Source: Corynebacterium glucuronolyticum
Lineage (GTDB): Bacteria; Actinomycetota; Actinomycetes; Mycobacteriales; Mycobacteriaceae
Length of the DNA stretch: 64,000 nucleotides
Direction: 5' to 3'
Assembly: GCA_022772305.1 (NCBI GenBank)
Contig: JALFAQ010000061.1
Location: 1 to 64,000, forward strand
Part shown: positions 7,729 to 18,237 of the stretch, one piece after another
Numbering within the stretch: the first letter of the stretch is position 1
Layout of the letters: every line of letters begins with the position of its first letter
Translations under genes and position numbers: made by a program
Notes under the pieces: model-generated
What the model saw: the letters and a program-made list of their open reading frames with translations, nothing else
Told to the model about the DNA's origin: nothing
Databases searched by the model: none

Positions 7729-9120
7729 CTAGAGCTGGTTACTGAGCACATCCTCGATGGTTTCGCGCTTCACCATGAGGAAAGCTTTGCCATCTTTGAC
7801 GGTGACAACGGCAGGGCGCAGCATCATGTTGTAGCGGGAGCTCATGGCATAGCAGTAGGCACCCGTGGCAGCAGTTGCGACGAGGTCACCGGTGGCAATG
7901 TCATCCGGGTAGGCTTCGTTGGTGATCAGAATGTCGCCGGACTCGCAGTGGGATCCCACCACGCGGGTCGGGATCGGCGTACCGGTGGCCTTTCTATTCA
8001 CTAGACGGAGGTCATATTCAGCTTGGTAAAGCGCTGGACGTAGGTTATCGCTCATGCCACCATCCACGGCGATGTAGCGACGTGTCTGCCGATCCGTCAC
8101 GTGCACGTCCTTCACCTGTCCCACCTCGTACACGGTGACCGTGGTGGGGCCGGCAATGGAACGACCCGGCTCAACCATGATGCGAGGAACATCAAGACCA
8201 AGCTTCTCGCAGCGACGTTCCACACGGGCAATAAGGTCTTGGGCAACATCGTCGACGTTCAGGGGATGGGAGTGAGCGGTGTAGGCAATGCCAAAGCCAC
8301 CGCCCAGATCTAGCATGGTCAGTGTCACGTTGCGCTTCTCGTGGAGCTCGACGAACAGAGACAAAACGCGTTCTGCAGCTTGGGAGAAGCCTTCCGCATC
8401 AAACACCTGGCTGCCCACGTGGCAGTGCAGGCCGACGAGGTCGAGATGCTCTGCGTCGAGGGCCTTTTCACACGCTGCATACGCGGAATCAGAGGCAAGG
8501 GAGAAGCCGAACTTCTGATCCTCGTGTGCCGTGGCAATCATTTCGTGTGTGTGCGCCTCGATGCCTGGTTTTACTCGGACCATGACCTTCTGTGTCACGC
8601 CTGCGCGGGCGGCGCATTCGTCAAGGAGACCGATTTCTCCCGGCGCGTCGAGGACAACAGTGCCCACTCCTGTGGTGACGATCTTGTCCAGGTAGGAAAC
8701 GGTCTTGTTGTTCCCGTGCGCGGTGATGCGCGCAGCCGGGAAGCCTGTGGCCAATGCGACCTGGAGCTCACCAAGGCTGGCCACATCCAGGTGCAGGCCT
8801 TCATCATTGACCCAGCGGGCAATCGCCTTGGTTAGGAAGGCCTTGGCCGCATAGTGCACATTTTCCGCGCCGAAGGCTGCTGCCATTGCCTGGCAGCGGG
8901 AGCGGAAATCGTCCTCGTCGACGACGAATAGCGGGGTGCCGTATTCGCGTGCAAGATCAGTCAGGCTCACTCCCGCAATGCTGACGGAGCCGTCGCTTTC
9001 ACGGTGAGCATTCTTCGGCCACACATGCGCGGGGAGGTCGTTGAACTCCTCAAGACTGCATGGAGCCGGCTGAGTAAAGCCACGCTCATAAGTCTCAGGA
9101 ATGAGACGTGAGTCGACCAC
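7729..9120 (-). CDS. lysA: Diaminopimelate decarboxylase LysA
   Basis: 463 aa. It decarboxylates meso-diaminopimelate to lysine using pyridoxal phosphate, the last lysine step. Fold-type III PLP enzyme: the PLP lysine is in [13 protein letters not shown] (about 88-100), LHCHVGSQ and LDLGGGFGI (about 280) hold the phosphate-binding part, and the C-terminal domain has [10 protein letters not shown] with the active-site Cys and [12 protein letters not shown] near the end. It starts with GTG at 9120, only 3 nt past the argS stop, so it is translationally coupled to argS as in other corynebacteria. In C. glutamicum argS-lysA is a known operon; nothing here indicates a separate promoter. Confidence 0.95.
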   Translation of the reverse strand: MVDSRLIPETYERGFTQPAPCSLEEFNDLPAHVWPKNAHRESDGSVSIAGVSLTDLAREYGTPLFVVDEDDFRSRCQAMAAAFGAENVHYAAKAFLTKAIARWVNDEGLHLDVASLGELQVALATGFPAARITAHGNNKTVSYLDKIVTTGVGTVVLDAPGEIGLLDECAARAGVTQKVMVRVKPGIEAHTHEMIATAHEDQKFGFSLASDSAYAACEKALDAEHLDLVGLHCHVGSQVFDAEGFSQAAERVLSLFVELHEKRNVTLTMLDLGGGFGIAYTAHSHPLNVDDVAQDLIARVERRCEKLGLDVPRIMVEPGRSIAGPTTVTVYEVGQVKDVHVTDRQTRRYIAVDGGMSDNLRPALYQAEYDLRLVNRKATGTPIPTRVVGSHCESGDILITNEAYPDDIATGDLVATAATGAYCYAMSSRYNMMLRPAVVTVKDGKAFLMVKRETIEDVLSNQL

Positions 9121-9123
9121 GTG

Positions 9124-10773
9124 CTACATCCTCTCCGGAGCGGTGACACCGACGAGGCCGAGCGCGTTGGCCAGCGTCTGGCGCGTAGCCATGGCAAGCG
9201 CGAAGCGGGCGACGTGAATCGGCTGGACATCCTCATCCTGGCCGGGCAGGACGTGGCAGGTGTCGTAGAAGCGGTGGAAGGTCGCAGCCAGCTGCTCCGC
9301 GTAGCGGGCAATGCGGTGGGGCTCACGCAGTTCCGCTGCCGATGCCACCACTGCGGGGAATTCGCCCAAGGTGCGGATGAGGTCGCCCTCGCGCTCATGC
9401 GTGAGAAGCGAGAGATCAGCTGCGAATGTATCGGTCACGCCACCGCCGACGTTTTCGGCCTTTCGTGCCAGCGAGCACAGGCGTGCATGGCCATACTGCA
9501 CGTAGTACACCGGGTTATCAGAGGACTGTGCTTCCCACAGGTCTAGATCAATGTCGAGAGTGGAATCCACGCTCGAGCGAATGAGGGAGTACCGGGCAGC
9601 ATCAACGCCAATAGCCTCGACGAGATCATCGAGGGTGATAACCGTGCCGGCACGCTTGCTCATCTTCACGGCCTTGCCGTTGCGCAGCAGGTTCACCATC
9701 TGACCGATCATGACCTCGACACGGTCGGCATCGTAGCCAAGCGCTGCCGCTGCCGCCTTCAAGCGGGCGATGTACCCGTGGTGGTCGGCACCCAGCATGT
9801 AGATAGCAAGATCATGGCCACGGTCGAACTTATTGGCCACGTAGGCGATGTCACCGGCGATGTAGGCGGCGTTGCCGTCGGACTTGATCACCACGCGGTC
9901 CTTATCGTCACCGTAATCCGTGGACTTAAGCCACCAGGCACCGTCCGCCTCGTACAGCTCGCCACTGTTCTTCAGCTTCTCGACGGCCTTGTCAACCGCA
10001 CCCGATTCAAACAGGGAGTTTTCGTGGAAGTACACGTCGAAGTGCGTACCGAACTCCGCGAGGGACTTCTTAATGTGGTCGAACATCATCTCCACGCCGT
10101 GTGCGCGGAAGGTTTCCTGCACCTCTTCGTCCGTACCTTCCAGTGCGGACGGGACTTCCTTCAGCACAGCTTCGGCGATGTCCTTGATGTATGCTCCGCC
10201 GTAGCCGTCCTCCGGGGTAGGTTCGCCCTTAGCTGCAGCGACGAGAGAACGCGCGAAGCGGTTAATCTGTCCGCCGTGATCGTTGAAGTAGTATTCACGG
10301 GTCACGTCCGCACCGGAGAACTCGAGGACGCGACCGAGGCTGTCGCCCACGGCCGCCCAGCGGGTGCCACCGAGGTGAATGGGGCCGGTGGGGTTAGCGG
10401 AGACAAACTCGAGGTTGATCTTCGTGCCAGCCAGAGCGTCTGAAGAGCCGAAGCGCTCCCCCAGCTCGAGCACTCGCGCAACAATTTCGCCCTGAGCGGC
10501 CGAGTTGAGACGAAGGTTAATGAAGCCTGGACCAGCGATCTCGGCGGACTCAATCGCCGGGTCGGCCGACAGGGCGTCGGCAAGCTTCTGCCCCAGTTCG
10601 CGCGGGTTCATCCCGGCATTCTTAGCCACCTGAAGGGCGACGTTCGTGGCGTAGTCGCCGTGCTCGGGGTTGCGGGGGCGCTCAACAGTCACCTTCGAGG
10701 GCAGGATGCTGGGATCCGGGAGGATCGATTCTGCGGTTTTCTTTACCAAAGTAGCAAGATCAACTGGAGTCAT
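9124..10773 (-). CDS. argS: Arginyl-tRNA synthetase
   Basis: 549 aa from ATG 10773. The longer in-frame extension to 10866 adds 31 unlike residues and covers the promoter, whereas starting with [15 protein letters not shown] matches other corynebacterial ArgS. It charges tRNA-Arg with arginine. Class I features: the HIGH-like HLGG within [15 protein letters not shown] (about 130-145), the KMSKS-type motif VKMSKRAGT (about 370-378), and the alpha-helical anticodon-binding C-terminal domain (after about 430). The first gene of argS-lysA. The window also carries a tRNA-Arg gene (18027), but not linked to it. Confidence 0.95.
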   Translation of the reverse strand: MTPVDLATLVKKTAESILPDPSILPSKVTVERPRNPEHGDYATNVALQVAKNAGMNPRELGQKLADALSADPAIESAEIAGPGFINLRLNSAAQGEIVARVLELGERFGSSDALAGTKINLEFVSANPTGPIHLGGTRWAAVGDSLGRVLEFSGADVTREYYFNDHGGQINRFARSLVAAAKGEPTPEDGYGGAYIKDIAEAVLKEVPSALEGTDEEVQETFRAHGVEMMFDHIKKSLAEFGTHFDVYFHENSLFESGAVDKAVEKLKNSGELYEADGAWWLKSTDYGDDKDRVVIKSDGNAAYIAGDIAYVANKFDRGHDLAIYMLGADHHGYIARLKAAAAALGYDADRVEVMIGQMVNLLRNGKAVKMSKRAGTVITLDDLVEAIGVDAARYSLIRSSVDSTLDIDLDLWEAQSSDNPVYYVQYGHARLCSLARKAENVGGGVTDTFAADLSLLTHEREGDLIRTLGEFPAVVASAAELREPHRIARYAEQLAATFHRFYDTCHVLPGQDEDVQPIHVARFALAMATRQTLANALGLVGVTAPERM

Positions 10774-10872
10774 GGTCTGTGATCTTACCGCGTAGCTGGA
10801 GATATGACGATTTGGGTGGCAGCACCTACCGCGCGTGTTTCCTCGCCCACACAAACCCGACATCAAACCGAT

Positions 10873-10901
10873 AAAAAAGTGCCCACCCGAAGGTGAGGCA
10901 C
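10873..10901 (-). terminator. Rho-independent terminator of lldP
   Basis: On the minus strand GTGCC..ACC-TTCG-GGT..GGCAC forms a stem with a small internal mismatch, followed by TTTTTTAT. It lies 40-70 bp past the lldP stop and just upstream of the argS promoter region. Confidence 0.8.
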
Positions 10902-10940
10902 GTGTGACCAGCTACGTGGCCAGAAAACTAACCGCTGGCT

Positions 10941-12620
10941 TTATGCCAGGGAGAACAGGAAGACAACGATGCAGATGTAGGCCAGGAGACCCATGGAGTA
11001 CGGGAACACCTTGCGCATAATCTTGGACTCGCCATTTTCCATGTTGACGGCCGTTGCTGCGATGGTAAGCGTCTGCGGGGAGAACATCTTGCCGATGACA
11101 GCACCACCGGAGTTGGCTGCCGTGAGCAGAACCGGGTCGGCACCGATTTCGCCGGCGGCCGTTGCTTGCATCTTGGCGAACAGTGCGTTGGAGCTCGTTG
11201 CGGAGCCGGTGACCGCAGTACCAACCCAACCAAGGATCGGGGAGATGAGTGGGAAGACCGTACCCGCGGTAGCAAGAGCCGCGCCGATCGCTGCGGTCTG
11301 ACCGGAGTAGTTCATGACGTAGGCAAGACCCATAACGGAGGCAATGGTGAGGGCACTGAAGCGCATCTTGTAGGCGCCCTTGCCCAGATCACCGAAGCCC
11401 TGGCCGAAGCTCATGGGGAACGCCTTGGAAGTGTATGCCGAGTACACGGCAACCGTGATGAGCCCACAGATGAACAGGAGCGTGCCGGGGTTGGACAGCC
11501 AGTTGAAGTTGTACAGCGTACCCGTGACCTCGGAGCCGTCCGGGTTCATGAGGTTGCCACCGATGACCGGCCACTGGAACTTGATGTCCGTGGAGGCGAG
11601 GGTCTTCGGGATGTTGATGCCCAGGGTCCACAGCTTGGCGATCGCGAAGACAACGACGACGAGCAGGTACGGGAACAGGGCGAGGAAAGTACGCTTGCCG
11701 TCCATCTCGTGGGCACGGGAGGTGTCCACCTGGCTGGTCTGATCCTCAGGGGTGGTGGGCTTCCACACACGGAGGAAGCCGATGCCGATTGCGAGGGAGA
11801 GCAAGCAGGCGACAACGTCGGTGAGCTCGTAGGAGAAGTAGTTACTTGCCAGGTACTGGCCACCACCGAAGCTGATGCCCAGGACGAGGGCCATCGGCCA
11901 GACCTGCTTGAAGCCACGCACGCCGTCCATGATGAAGGTCAGGATGAAGGGGACGATGATTGCAATGGTGGCCATGAGCAGACCCGTCATGCCGGCGACT
12001 TCACGCTGATCCAGTCCGGTCAGCAACGCTGCCGTGGTCACCGGAATTGCCATCGCACCGAAGGCGACGGGGGCGGTGTTGGCAACGAGGGTCGTAATGA
12101 TAGCCTTCATCGGCTTCATGCCCAGCGACAGGAGCATGGCGGCGACAATCGCCACCGGTGCGCCGAAGCCGGCGAGGGCCTCAAGGAGGCCACCGAAGGA
12201 GAAGCCAATGAGCATGGCCTGCACGCGCATATCGCCACGGCCGATCTTAGAGAAGATCAGACGAAGGTCCTCAAACCTGTTGGAGGACACGGTGAGGTCG
12301 TACAACCAGACGGCCATCCAAATAATGAAGACCACTGGGAAGAGACCGAACGCCACGCCCTGCCCGAGCGAGGCAATCGTGTAGGACACTGGCATGCCGA
12401 AGACGAAGATGGCCAGAACCAGCGAAACGATGACGGCGCCGATGGCCGAGGTATGTGCCTTCCACTTCAGCGTCATGAGGAAGATAAAGAAGGCAACGAG
12501 TGGCAATGTGCCAACCAACGCGGTAATCCACGTGTTGTTCGCCACGGACAGCGTATCGGCCTGGAAGGTCTGCGCCAGGTGGGCTACAGAGTCCCCCGCT
12601 GCGAAGAGGGTGTGTTGCAT
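10941..12620 (-). CDS. lldP: L-lactate permease LldP
   Basis: 559 aa, inner-membrane proton-lactate symporter of the LctP/LldP family. About 12-14 hydrophobic segments are visible. Family segments seen: GFSFGGLLEALAGFGAPVAI (about 138-157), NTAPVAFGA (about 179), and near the C-terminus ILGWVGTAVTGSATSSNALF and a MFSPQTLTIAATAV stretch. ATG start at 12620 with GGAGC before it (minus strand). It is divergent from lutABC across a 500-bp intergenic region, so uptake and oxidation of lactate lie back to back and probably answer to a shared regulator. Length fits the family. Glycolate may also be a substrate in relatives. Confidence 0.93.
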   Translation of the reverse strand: MQHTLFAAGDSVAHLAQTFQADTLSVANNTWITALVGTLPLVAFFIFLMTLKWKAHTSAIGAVIVSLVLAIFVFGMPVSYTIASLGQGVAFGLFPVVFIIWMAVWLYDLTVSSNRFEDLRLIFSKIGRGDMRVQAMLIGFSFGGLLEALAGFGAPVAIVAAMLLSLGMKPMKAIITTLVANTAPVAFGAMAIPVTTAALLTGLDQREVAGMTGLLMATIAIIVPFILTFIMDGVRGFKQVWPMALVLGISFGGGQYLASNYFSYELTDVVACLLSLAIGIGFLRVWKPTTPEDQTSQVDTSRAHEMDGKRTFLALFPYLLVVVVFAIAKLWTLGINIPKTLASTDIKFQWPVIGGNLMNPDGSEVTGTLYNFNWLSNPGTLLFICGLITVAVYSAYTSKAFPMSFGQGFGDLGKGAYKMRFSALTIASVMGLAYVMNYSGQTAAIGAALATAGTVFPLISPILGWVGTAVTGSATSSNALFAKMQATAAGEIGADPVLLTAANSGGAVIGKMFSPQTLTIAATAVNMENGESKIMRKVFPYSMGLLAYICIVVFLFSLA

Positions 12621-12644
12621 TTCACGCTCCTTAAATAAAAGATC

Positions 12645-12680
12645 AACGGGTGTACATATTCAAACGGGTGTACATATTCA
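12645..12680. repeat. 18-bp perfect tandem repeat in the lldP leader
   Basis: AACGGGTGTACATATTCA occurs at 12645-12662 and again directly at 12663-12680. It is followed by two copies of CAATAGCGT spaced 11 bp apart (12680-12699). The repeat lies 25-60 bp upstream of the lldP start and could be a duplicated regulator site, since each unit contains the palindromic core TGTACA. Confidence 0.7.
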
Positions 12681-12750
12681 ATAGCGTTTCAATAGCGTCC
12701 AACCTGGTTGGCAGGACCGGATGACGCAAATTTAGGGGTAAGAAGTAAAC

Positions 12751-12876
12751 ATCAGACCATTTCATAGTCCGACATTTTTCGCACTTTTCCTTACCCCCTA
12801 TTAAACATCACACCAATGTAAGGTGAAAATTTTCCGGCCTAAAATGAGAGATTTTTCACACTTTGGTCTGATCAAA
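12751..12876. promoter_or_regulatory. Operator-like palindrome and half-site between lldP and lutABC
   Basis: TTTGGTCTGATCAAA (12862-12876) is an imperfect palindrome; its CTTTG/CAAAG arms are extended by further TTTCAC/GTGAAA-like flanks. The core TGGTCTGATCA deviates at one base from TNGTNNNACNA, the motif reported for the GntR-type lactate regulator LldR of C. glutamicum. A second TGGTCTGAT occurs inverted at 12751-12759. Assignment to an LldR/LutR-like regulator is inference; no such regulator gene is in the window. Confidence 0.55.
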
Positions 12877-13129
12877 GTGAAAATGGACTGACCTCAGACA
12901 CCAACAAACAAGCCGACAACCTGCAGAGGAACTATTTACGCAACGCATTAGTTTCTTAATTACTGCAGGTGAAACGGTATATTGAGATGATTTTTTGCCC
13001 TATTCCACACTAGAATCGACTGTGACATTCACTGCACTCTAGATGTCTGACGTACCTCACACGGTCGGGCTTCGGAGAGGCCACAACATCCGGAGGAGCA
13101 GTTTCGCCAGCAAGAGTAAGGAGCTGCAA

Positions 13130-13915
13130 TTGCGCGTCGCTCTATTTAACACGTGCATCGGGGACGCTATGTTCCCCGATGTGTTGAAAGCTACGGCGGT
13201 CATCCTCTCCCGTCTCGGCTACGAAGTAGTCGTTCCAGAAGAGCAGACCTGCTGCGGGCAGATGCACTACAACACCGGTTACCGCAAGGAAGTCGTCCCC
13301 ATGGTGGAAAACTATGTCGACGCCTTCAGTGATCCATCCATCGATTACGTCGTCGCCCCCAGTGGTTCTTGCATCCACTCGGTGCGTTCCCAGCACCCGC
13401 AGGTTGCTGAGCAGTACGGCACTGCAGCCCTGCGCGACGGTGTAAGCAAGGTGACTAAGAAGAGCCTGGATCTGAGCGAGTTCCTCATCGACGTCGCCCA
13501 GACTGAAAACGTGGGTGCTTTCTTCCCCCACCGCGTCACCTACCACCCCAGCTGCCACGGCAAGCGCATGCTTGGCCTTGGCGAGCGCCCCCTGCAGCTC
13601 CTCCGCAACGTGGAAGCTATCGACCTCGTCGAGCTCCCCAACGCTGAAGAGTGCTGTGGCTTCGGTGGCACTTTCTCCATTAAGGCTCCGGAAGTTTCTG
13701 CGGCAATGGTGAACGACAAGACCCGCCACATCCGTGAAACCGGCGCAGAGTACGTCACCGGTGGCGACCAAAGCTGCCTGTGGAACATCGGCGGCACTCT
13801 TTCCCGCCAGCACGCTGGCATCCGCGCCGTCCATATGGCCGAGATCCTCGCTTCTACCAAGGAGCACCCGTGGACCCCGACCTCCGCTGTGTACGACAAG
13901 GAGAAAATGCTGTGA
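13130..13915 (+). CDS. lutA: Lactate utilization protein LutA (cysteine-rich (Fe-S) oxidoreductase subunit)
   Basis: 261 aa from TTG 13130, chosen because AAGGAG lies at 13118-13123 and the protein then begins like LutA (LRVALFNTCIGDAMFP). An ATG at 13043 would add 29 residues unlike the family. Subunit of the LutABC L-lactate oxidizing complex, which makes pyruvate and passes electrons on. Two CCG motifs typical of the heterodisulfide-reductase-like cysteine-rich domain are seen: EEQTCCGQMHYNTGY (about 41-55) and EECCGFGGTFSIK (about 197-209). The stop overlaps the lutB start by 4 bp. Regulation is probably through the palindromes at 12751-12876. Confidence 0.9.
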   Translation: MRVALFNTCIGDAMFPDVLKATAVILSRLGYEVVVPEEQTCCGQMHYNTGYRKEVVPMVENYVDAFSDPSIDYVVAPSGSCIHSVRSQHPQVAEQYGTAALRDGVSKVTKKSLDLSEFLIDVAQTENVGAFFPHRVTYHPSCHGKRMLGLGERPLQLLRNVEAIDLVELPNAEECCGFGGTFSIKAPEVSAAMVNDKTRHIRETGAEYVTGGDQSCLWNIGGTLSRQHAGIRAVHMAEILASTKEHPWTPTSAVYDKEKML

Positions 13916-15435
13916 CCACTTTCCTTGGCAAGCCCAAGATGCCCCCGTTCGCACCCGATAAGAACGGTGCGCTGCGCGGCGAGCACAACTTCCTCGAAAA
14001 CGCCCACGTGGACCTGTACAAAGTCACTCAGCGTCGCAACCTGCACAACGCCACCACGACTATCCGCAACAAGCGCCAGCGCGTTGTCGATGAGCTCGAT
14101 GACTGGCAGCTGCTCCGCGATGCCGGCTCTGCTATCAAGCGTGACGTGGGAGCCCGGATGGCCGAGCTGCTGGAGCAGTTCGAGGCATCTGTCACCGCCA
14201 ACGGCGGACACGTCCACTGGGCCCGCAACGCCGACGAAGCCAACGAGATCATTACCGGCCTGGTGAAGGACACCGGTGCCAAGAAGGTAGTGAAAATCAA
14301 GTCCATGGCCACCATGGAAATTGGCATGAACGACGCCCTAAAGAAGGCCGGCATCTCCGCTCGTGAGACCGACCTCGCAGAGCTCATCGTTCAGCTCGGC
14401 CACGACAAGCCCTCCCACATCGTGGTTCCGGCTATCCACCGCAACCGCGCAGAGATTCGCGACATTTTCGTTCGCGAAATGCCGACCACGGACGAGTCCT
14501 TGTCCTCCGATCCGCCGGAGCTCGCCGAGGCTAGCCGCCTGTTCCTGCGCAAGCAGTTCATGGAGGCGGAGGTCGCCATCTCAGGCGCCAACTTCGGTGT
14601 CGCAGAGACCGGCCACGTCACCATCGTGGAGTCCGAGGGTAACGGCCGTATGTGCCTGACCCTCCCCAAGACGCTCATCTCCGTCATGGGTATTGAGAAG
14701 CTTCTCCCCTCCTTCCAAGATCTCGAAGTCTTCCTCCAGCTGCTGCCGCGTAGCTCTACCGGTGAGCGCATGAACCCCTACACCTCTCTGTGGACCGGTG
14801 TAACCGAGGGCGATGGCCCGGAGAACTTCCACATCGTGCTCATCGACAACGGCCGTACCGCTGTTCTGTCCAATGAGACCGGTCGCGAGGCTCTCAAGTG
14901 CATCCGCTGCTCTGCCTGCCTCAACGTGTGCCCGGTGTACGAGCGCATCGGCGGTCACGCCTACGGCTCCATTTACCCGGGTCCCATCGGCGCGATCCTG
15001 TCCCCGCAGTTGACAGGCATCAAGGACCACAACGACCCGAACTCGTACCTCCCGTACGCATCCAGCCTCTGTGGCCGATGCAACGAGGTCTGCCCTGTTC
15101 GTATCCCGATCGTGGAAACCCTCCTCGACCTCCGCAACAAGAAGGTGGAAAAGGACGCACCGCCGATCGAGAACGCGCTCATGCAGGCAATGAAGCTCGT
15201 CTGGGGCAAGCCACAGCTGTGGAACGCCATCACCGGCGTTGTCTCCTTCGGCCGTATCCTCGGTGGCTTCGACGGCAAGATCAAGCACCTACCGAGCTTC
15301 CTGTCCGGTTGGACGGATATGCGCGACAGCGCAGTTCCGCCGAAGAAGTCGTTCCGCGAATGGTTCAACACCGAGGAAGCACAGGAACTGCTCCGCTCCG
15401 AGCGTGAGCACAGCTCAAAGGAGGAGTCCAAGTAA
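13912..15435 (+). CDS. lutB: Lactate utilization iron-sulfur protein LutB
   Basis: 507 aa from GTG 13912, which overlaps the lutA stop by 4 bp (GTGA) and has AAGGAG 8 nt upstream. An in-frame start upstream at 13780 would overlap lutA by 135 bp and is unlikely. N-terminal LUD domain (about 60-290), then two ferredoxin-like [4Fe-4S] clusters: [12 protein letters not shown] (from Cys330) and CGRCNEVCP (from Cys387), then a LutB C-terminal domain. Length is typical. It is the electron-transfer core of LutABC. The stop overlaps the next start by one base. Confidence 0.93.
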   Translation: MTTFLGKPKMPPFAPDKNGALRGEHNFLENAHVDLYKVTQRRNLHNATTTIRNKRQRVVDELDDWQLLRDAGSAIKRDVGARMAELLEQFEASVTANGGHVHWARNADEANEIITGLVKDTGAKKVVKIKSMATMEIGMNDALKKAGISARETDLAELIVQLGHDKPSHIVVPAIHRNRAEIRDIFVREMPTTDESLSSDPPELAEASRLFLRKQFMEAEVAISGANFGVAETGHVTIVESEGNGRMCLTLPKTLISVMGIEKLLPSFQDLEVFLQLLPRSSTGERMNPYTSLWTGVTEGDGPENFHIVLIDNGRTAVLSNETGREALKCIRCSACLNVCPVYERIGGHAYGSIYPGPIGAILSPQLTGIKDHNDPNSYLPYASSLCGRCNEVCPVRIPIVETLLDLRNKKVEKDAPPIENALMQAMKLVWGKPQLWNAITGVVSFGRILGGFDGKIKHLPSFLSGWTDMRDSAVPPKKSFREWFNTEEAQELLRSEREHSSKEESK

Positions 15436-16094
15436 TGCAACGCCATCTTGATGCCGCCAAGAACCAAGAGGCCAAGAAGGAAATTCTTAGCCGTATCCAC
15501 AATGCAAACAAGCTTGCCGGCAAGGCGGAGGAGGCCTGCCCGATCCCGCGCGATTACCACCGCAAGTGGGACAAGCCCGCAGAGGAACTGCGCGAGATTC
15601 TCGTCGGTCGCCTGGACGATTACAAGGCAATCGTCCATGAGGTCAGCGAAGCTGATCTTGCTTCTGAGATTTGCTCCGTGCTGAATGAGCGCGGTGCCAA
15701 GGATGTTCGCTACGCACCGGGCTTGGATGCTTCTCTCTTTGAGAAGTTTGACGGCTCTGCTACCCCGGACAGTAATGACACGGATCCGCGCCTCCTCAAC
15801 GAGGTCGATGCCGTAGTCACCGATTCCAAGGTATCTGCTGCTCAGACAGGCACGATCTGCCTCGAGTCCGGCGACGTGTGCGGCCGTCGCGCGCTGACCC
15901 TGGTGCCCGACGTTCACCTGTGCATCGTCCGCCCTGACTCGGTTGTGTACTCGGTGCCGGAGATGATCGATCGTCTCGATCACCGCACCCCGATCACCAT
16001 GGTGTCCGGCCCATCGGCCACCAGCGATATTGAGCTCTCCCGCGTGGAGGGCGTGCACGGTCCGCGCACGCTGATCGTGTTCGTGGTGAAGTAA
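15435..16094 (+). CDS. lutC: Lactate utilization protein LutC (LUD domain)
   Basis: 219 aa. ATG at 15435 shares one base with the lutB stop (TAATG), with GGAG upstream inside lutB. It is a single LUD-domain protein; family segments [19 protein letters not shown] (about 133-151) and [10 protein letters not shown] (about 156-165), and the C-terminal [20 protein letters not shown] stretch are clear. Third and last gene of lutABC, followed by a strong terminator. Together the three substitute for the flavin L-lactate dehydrogenase LldD used by C. glutamicum; no lldD is in this window. Confidence 0.92.
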   Translation: MQRHLDAAKNQEAKKEILSRIHNANKLAGKAEEACPIPRDYHRKWDKPAEELREILVGRLDDYKAIVHEVSEADLASEICSVLNERGAKDVRYAPGLDASLFEKFDGSATPDSNDTDPRLLNEVDAVVTDSKVSAAQTGTICLESGDVCGRRALTLVPDVHLCIVRPDSVVYSVPEMIDRLDHRTPITMVSGPSATSDIELSRVEGVHGPRTLIVFVVK

Positions 16095-16116
16095 CACTTC
16101 TCTTCTCTTGCTCTCT

Positions 16117-16152
16117 AGCCCCCGCTCAGCTTGAACTGAGCGGGGGCTTTTG
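16117..16152 (+). terminator. Rho-independent terminator of lutABC
   Basis: A perfect 13-bp GC-rich stem (16117-16129 with 16136-16148), 6-nt loop, then TTTGCT. It starts 23 bp after the lutC stop. Confidence 0.88.
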
Positions 16153-16284
16153 CTACCCCTAGATTCCCTATCCGCTGCGCTTCCCCGATGCTTTCTACTT
16201 TCTGATTGATTGCTTGAAATTCGCATGTGTTTCCCTTTCAGTACAATGAGTTGAAGCCCCTCAACCGAGAAGAAAGGACATCTC

Positions 16285-17856
16285 GTGCTCCGTCGACTGG
16301 TAGCAAGCCTTGCCAGCGCCACTACAGCTTTTGCGCTCGCAGTTCCCGCCGCCACCGTCGCTTCCGCCTCACCTGTGACCTGGGAGGACTGCCCAGAGAC
16401 AGTCATCCGAGAGGATGCTACCTGTGGCCGAACCGACGCACCTCTTCACCGTGAATCCCCGGATGGCGAGCGAATCTCCATCGGCTTCATCAAGCTCCCC
16501 GCCACAGGAGCGAAGAAGGGCACGATTTTCTACAACCCCGGTGGTCCCGGCGGATCAAACTACGCCACCCTGGGCGGCCCCGTCTTTCAATTCCCCGCAG
16601 AAATCCGCCGTGATTATGACATCGTCGGAGTGGAACCGCGCGGACTAGCCGGCTCGACACCCGTCGAATGCGATATGGAAGGCGCAGCAGCGGTGCCGAT
16701 TACAGAGCAGCTAAGCTCCGGTGGCGCGATTTCTCGTAACTACTGCAACGCCGGTTACGCCACCTCCCTCACCACGGACAACAACGCGTCAGACTGGGAG
16801 GCCGTCCGCGCAGCGCTAGGAATCAATCGCATCGATATCATCGGGCTCAGCTACGGCACCGTTCTTGGCAGCCGTTATGCCACCCTGTATCCGGAGCACA
16901 CAGGAAAGGTCGTCCTCGATTCCGGTCTTCCCCCGGAAACGTTCTGGGGCGACATCCTCCTCGCCCAGTCTCCGCTGTACTTAGATAACCTGTACACCTT
17001 CTTCGGTTGGGTAGCCGATAACGACGAGATGTACCACCTCGGGGATACTCCCCTCAAGGTCTATAACGCCTGGGCTAAGAAGGTTTTCGAAGAGTCAGGC
17101 ACGACACCGTCGGTTGCACCACCAGCGGCACAGCCAGGAGATATGGATCCGGCATTCATCCCTGTCAACAACGCTATTGCACCCCACAAGGCGGTTGCCG
17201 ACAACTTCTTCAATCAGCTCATTAACGGTGGCAACCAGTCCATCTCCCCGACACTCGGCCTGTCCCGCATTCTTATGCCACAGTCCTGGGCCTGGGGATA
17301 CCTTGCATCCATGATTGGTGGGTTCACTCCCGCACCAACGATGGAGGATGTGCAGGGACCGGAAGAGGCTCAGGAACTCGCTATGCAATCCCAGATCATG
17401 CAGGGACTCATGATCTGTAACGAAAACCTCTCCGGAGCAAATCCGACTCTTCTCCCCGCAGCACTGTGGACGTCATTTGTCATTGGCGACATCTTCTGGC
17501 TTGCCGCAAACTCTGTAGCCTCGGGCATGAGCTGCAATGGTACTGCTCCTGTTGTGACGGGGATTCCGCTCGACGGCTTCGGATTGGTTGAGCGCCCACT
17601 GCAGATCCAGGGAACGCACGACCCCCAGACTCCCTACAGTCTCTATGGCTCTCTTGCTGACCGCATGAACAGCCAGGTCGTTACCGTTGAGGGATACAAC
17701 CACGGCTGGCTCGGCTTCAACCACCCAGACGTAGACAAGGTCGTCGTTGATTACTTCGCCACGGGCAGGGCATCCACCGAGTACGTCACCGTTGGCCTAC
17801 CCACCCCCGTGATTGCAAATAACACGATCGAATCTCTCAAGGCACAGCAGCGCTAA
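16285..17856 (+). CDS. Secreted alpha/beta-hydrolase, tripeptidyl aminopeptidase-like
   Basis: 523 aa. GTG start at 16285 with AGAAAGGA upstream; a signal peptide (about 1-29, ASA|SP) exports it. The body is an alpha/beta hydrolase of the Streptomyces Tap / actinobacterial SCO7095-type group. The oxyanion-hole region is YNPGGPGGSN (about 82-91), the nucleophile elbow GLSYG is near residue 190, and the C-terminal TAP-like domain holds the acid (GTHDPQTPYS) and histidine (YNHGWLGFN) of the triad. Cysteines at about 36, 47, 133 and 156 may form disulfides outside the cell. It probably trims peptides from extracellular proteins; substrate is not predictable. A promoter must lie in 16150-16280, after the lutC terminator, so it is monocistronic. 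Confidence 0.85.
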   Translation: MLRRLVASLASATTAFALAVPAATVASASPVTWEDCPETVIREDATCGRTDAPLHRESPDGERISIGFIKLPATGAKKGTIFYNPGGPGGSNYATLGGPVFQFPAEIRRDYDIVGVEPRGLAGSTPVECDMEGAAAVPITEQLSSGGAISRNYCNAGYATSLTTDNNASDWEAVRAALGINRIDIIGLSYGTVLGSRYATLYPEHTGKVVLDSGLPPETFWGDILLAQSPLYLDNLYTFFGWVADNDEMYHLGDTPLKVYNAWAKKVFEESGTTPSVAPPAAQPGDMDPAFIPVNNAIAPHKAVADNFFNQLINGGNQSISPTLGLSRILMPQSWAWGYLASMIGGFTPAPTMEDVQGPEEAQELAMQSQIMQGLMICNENLSGANPTLLPAALWTSFVIGDIFWLAANSVASGMSCNGTAPVVTGIPLDGFGLVERPLQIQGTHDPQTPYSLYGSLADRMNSQVVTVEGYNHGWLGFNHPDVDKVVVDYFATGRASTEYVTVGLPTPVIANNTIESLKAQQR

Positions 17857-18026
17857 GCAGAAAAGGCGCTACTGTTCTCCCAGGGGCTGGCCACGACGGC
17901 CAGTCCCTATTCGTTTGTGGCAATCCCCTCCTACACGCCTACTGTCATCACTGGTACATGTCCCTCCCCCGTGGTAGCCACGGGATTTTGTTGGCTCGTT
18001 GACGGCGACTACACTTTTATAGCGTT

Positions 18027-18099
18027 GCCCTCGTAGCTCAGGGGATAGAGCGTCGGTTTCCGGTACCGAAGGTCGCACGTTCGATTCGTGTCGGGGGCA
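18027..18099 (+). tRNA. tRNA-Arg (anticodon CCG)
   Basis: 73 nt without CCA. The acceptor stem GCCCTCG pairs with CGGGGGC (one G-U), discriminator A. D arm GCTC-AGGGGATA-GAGC, anticodon arm TCGGT-TTCCGGT-ACCGA with anticodon CCG reading CGG, variable loop AGGTC, T arm GCACG-TTCGATT-CGTGT. All stems pair. Confidence 0.97.
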
Positions 18100-18104
18100 C
18101 AACG

Positions 18105-18135
18105 AAAAATGCACCGCGTCACGCGGTGCATTTTT
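18105..18135 (+). terminator. Terminator of tRNA-Arg
   Basis: A perfect 14-bp stem (18105-18118 with 18122-18135), 3-nt loop; the arms begin in A5 and end in T5, so it works in both directions. It starts six bases after the tRNA. Confidence 0.9.
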
Positions 18136-18237
18136 GTTATTCACTCCCCCCATTGCTTTTCCCGTAGTCTTTCCGCCTGCCTTTCCCACCGGCGCGTGAG
18201 CGTGCTACGACCAGGTTCTCCTGCAGATAAACAGCTT

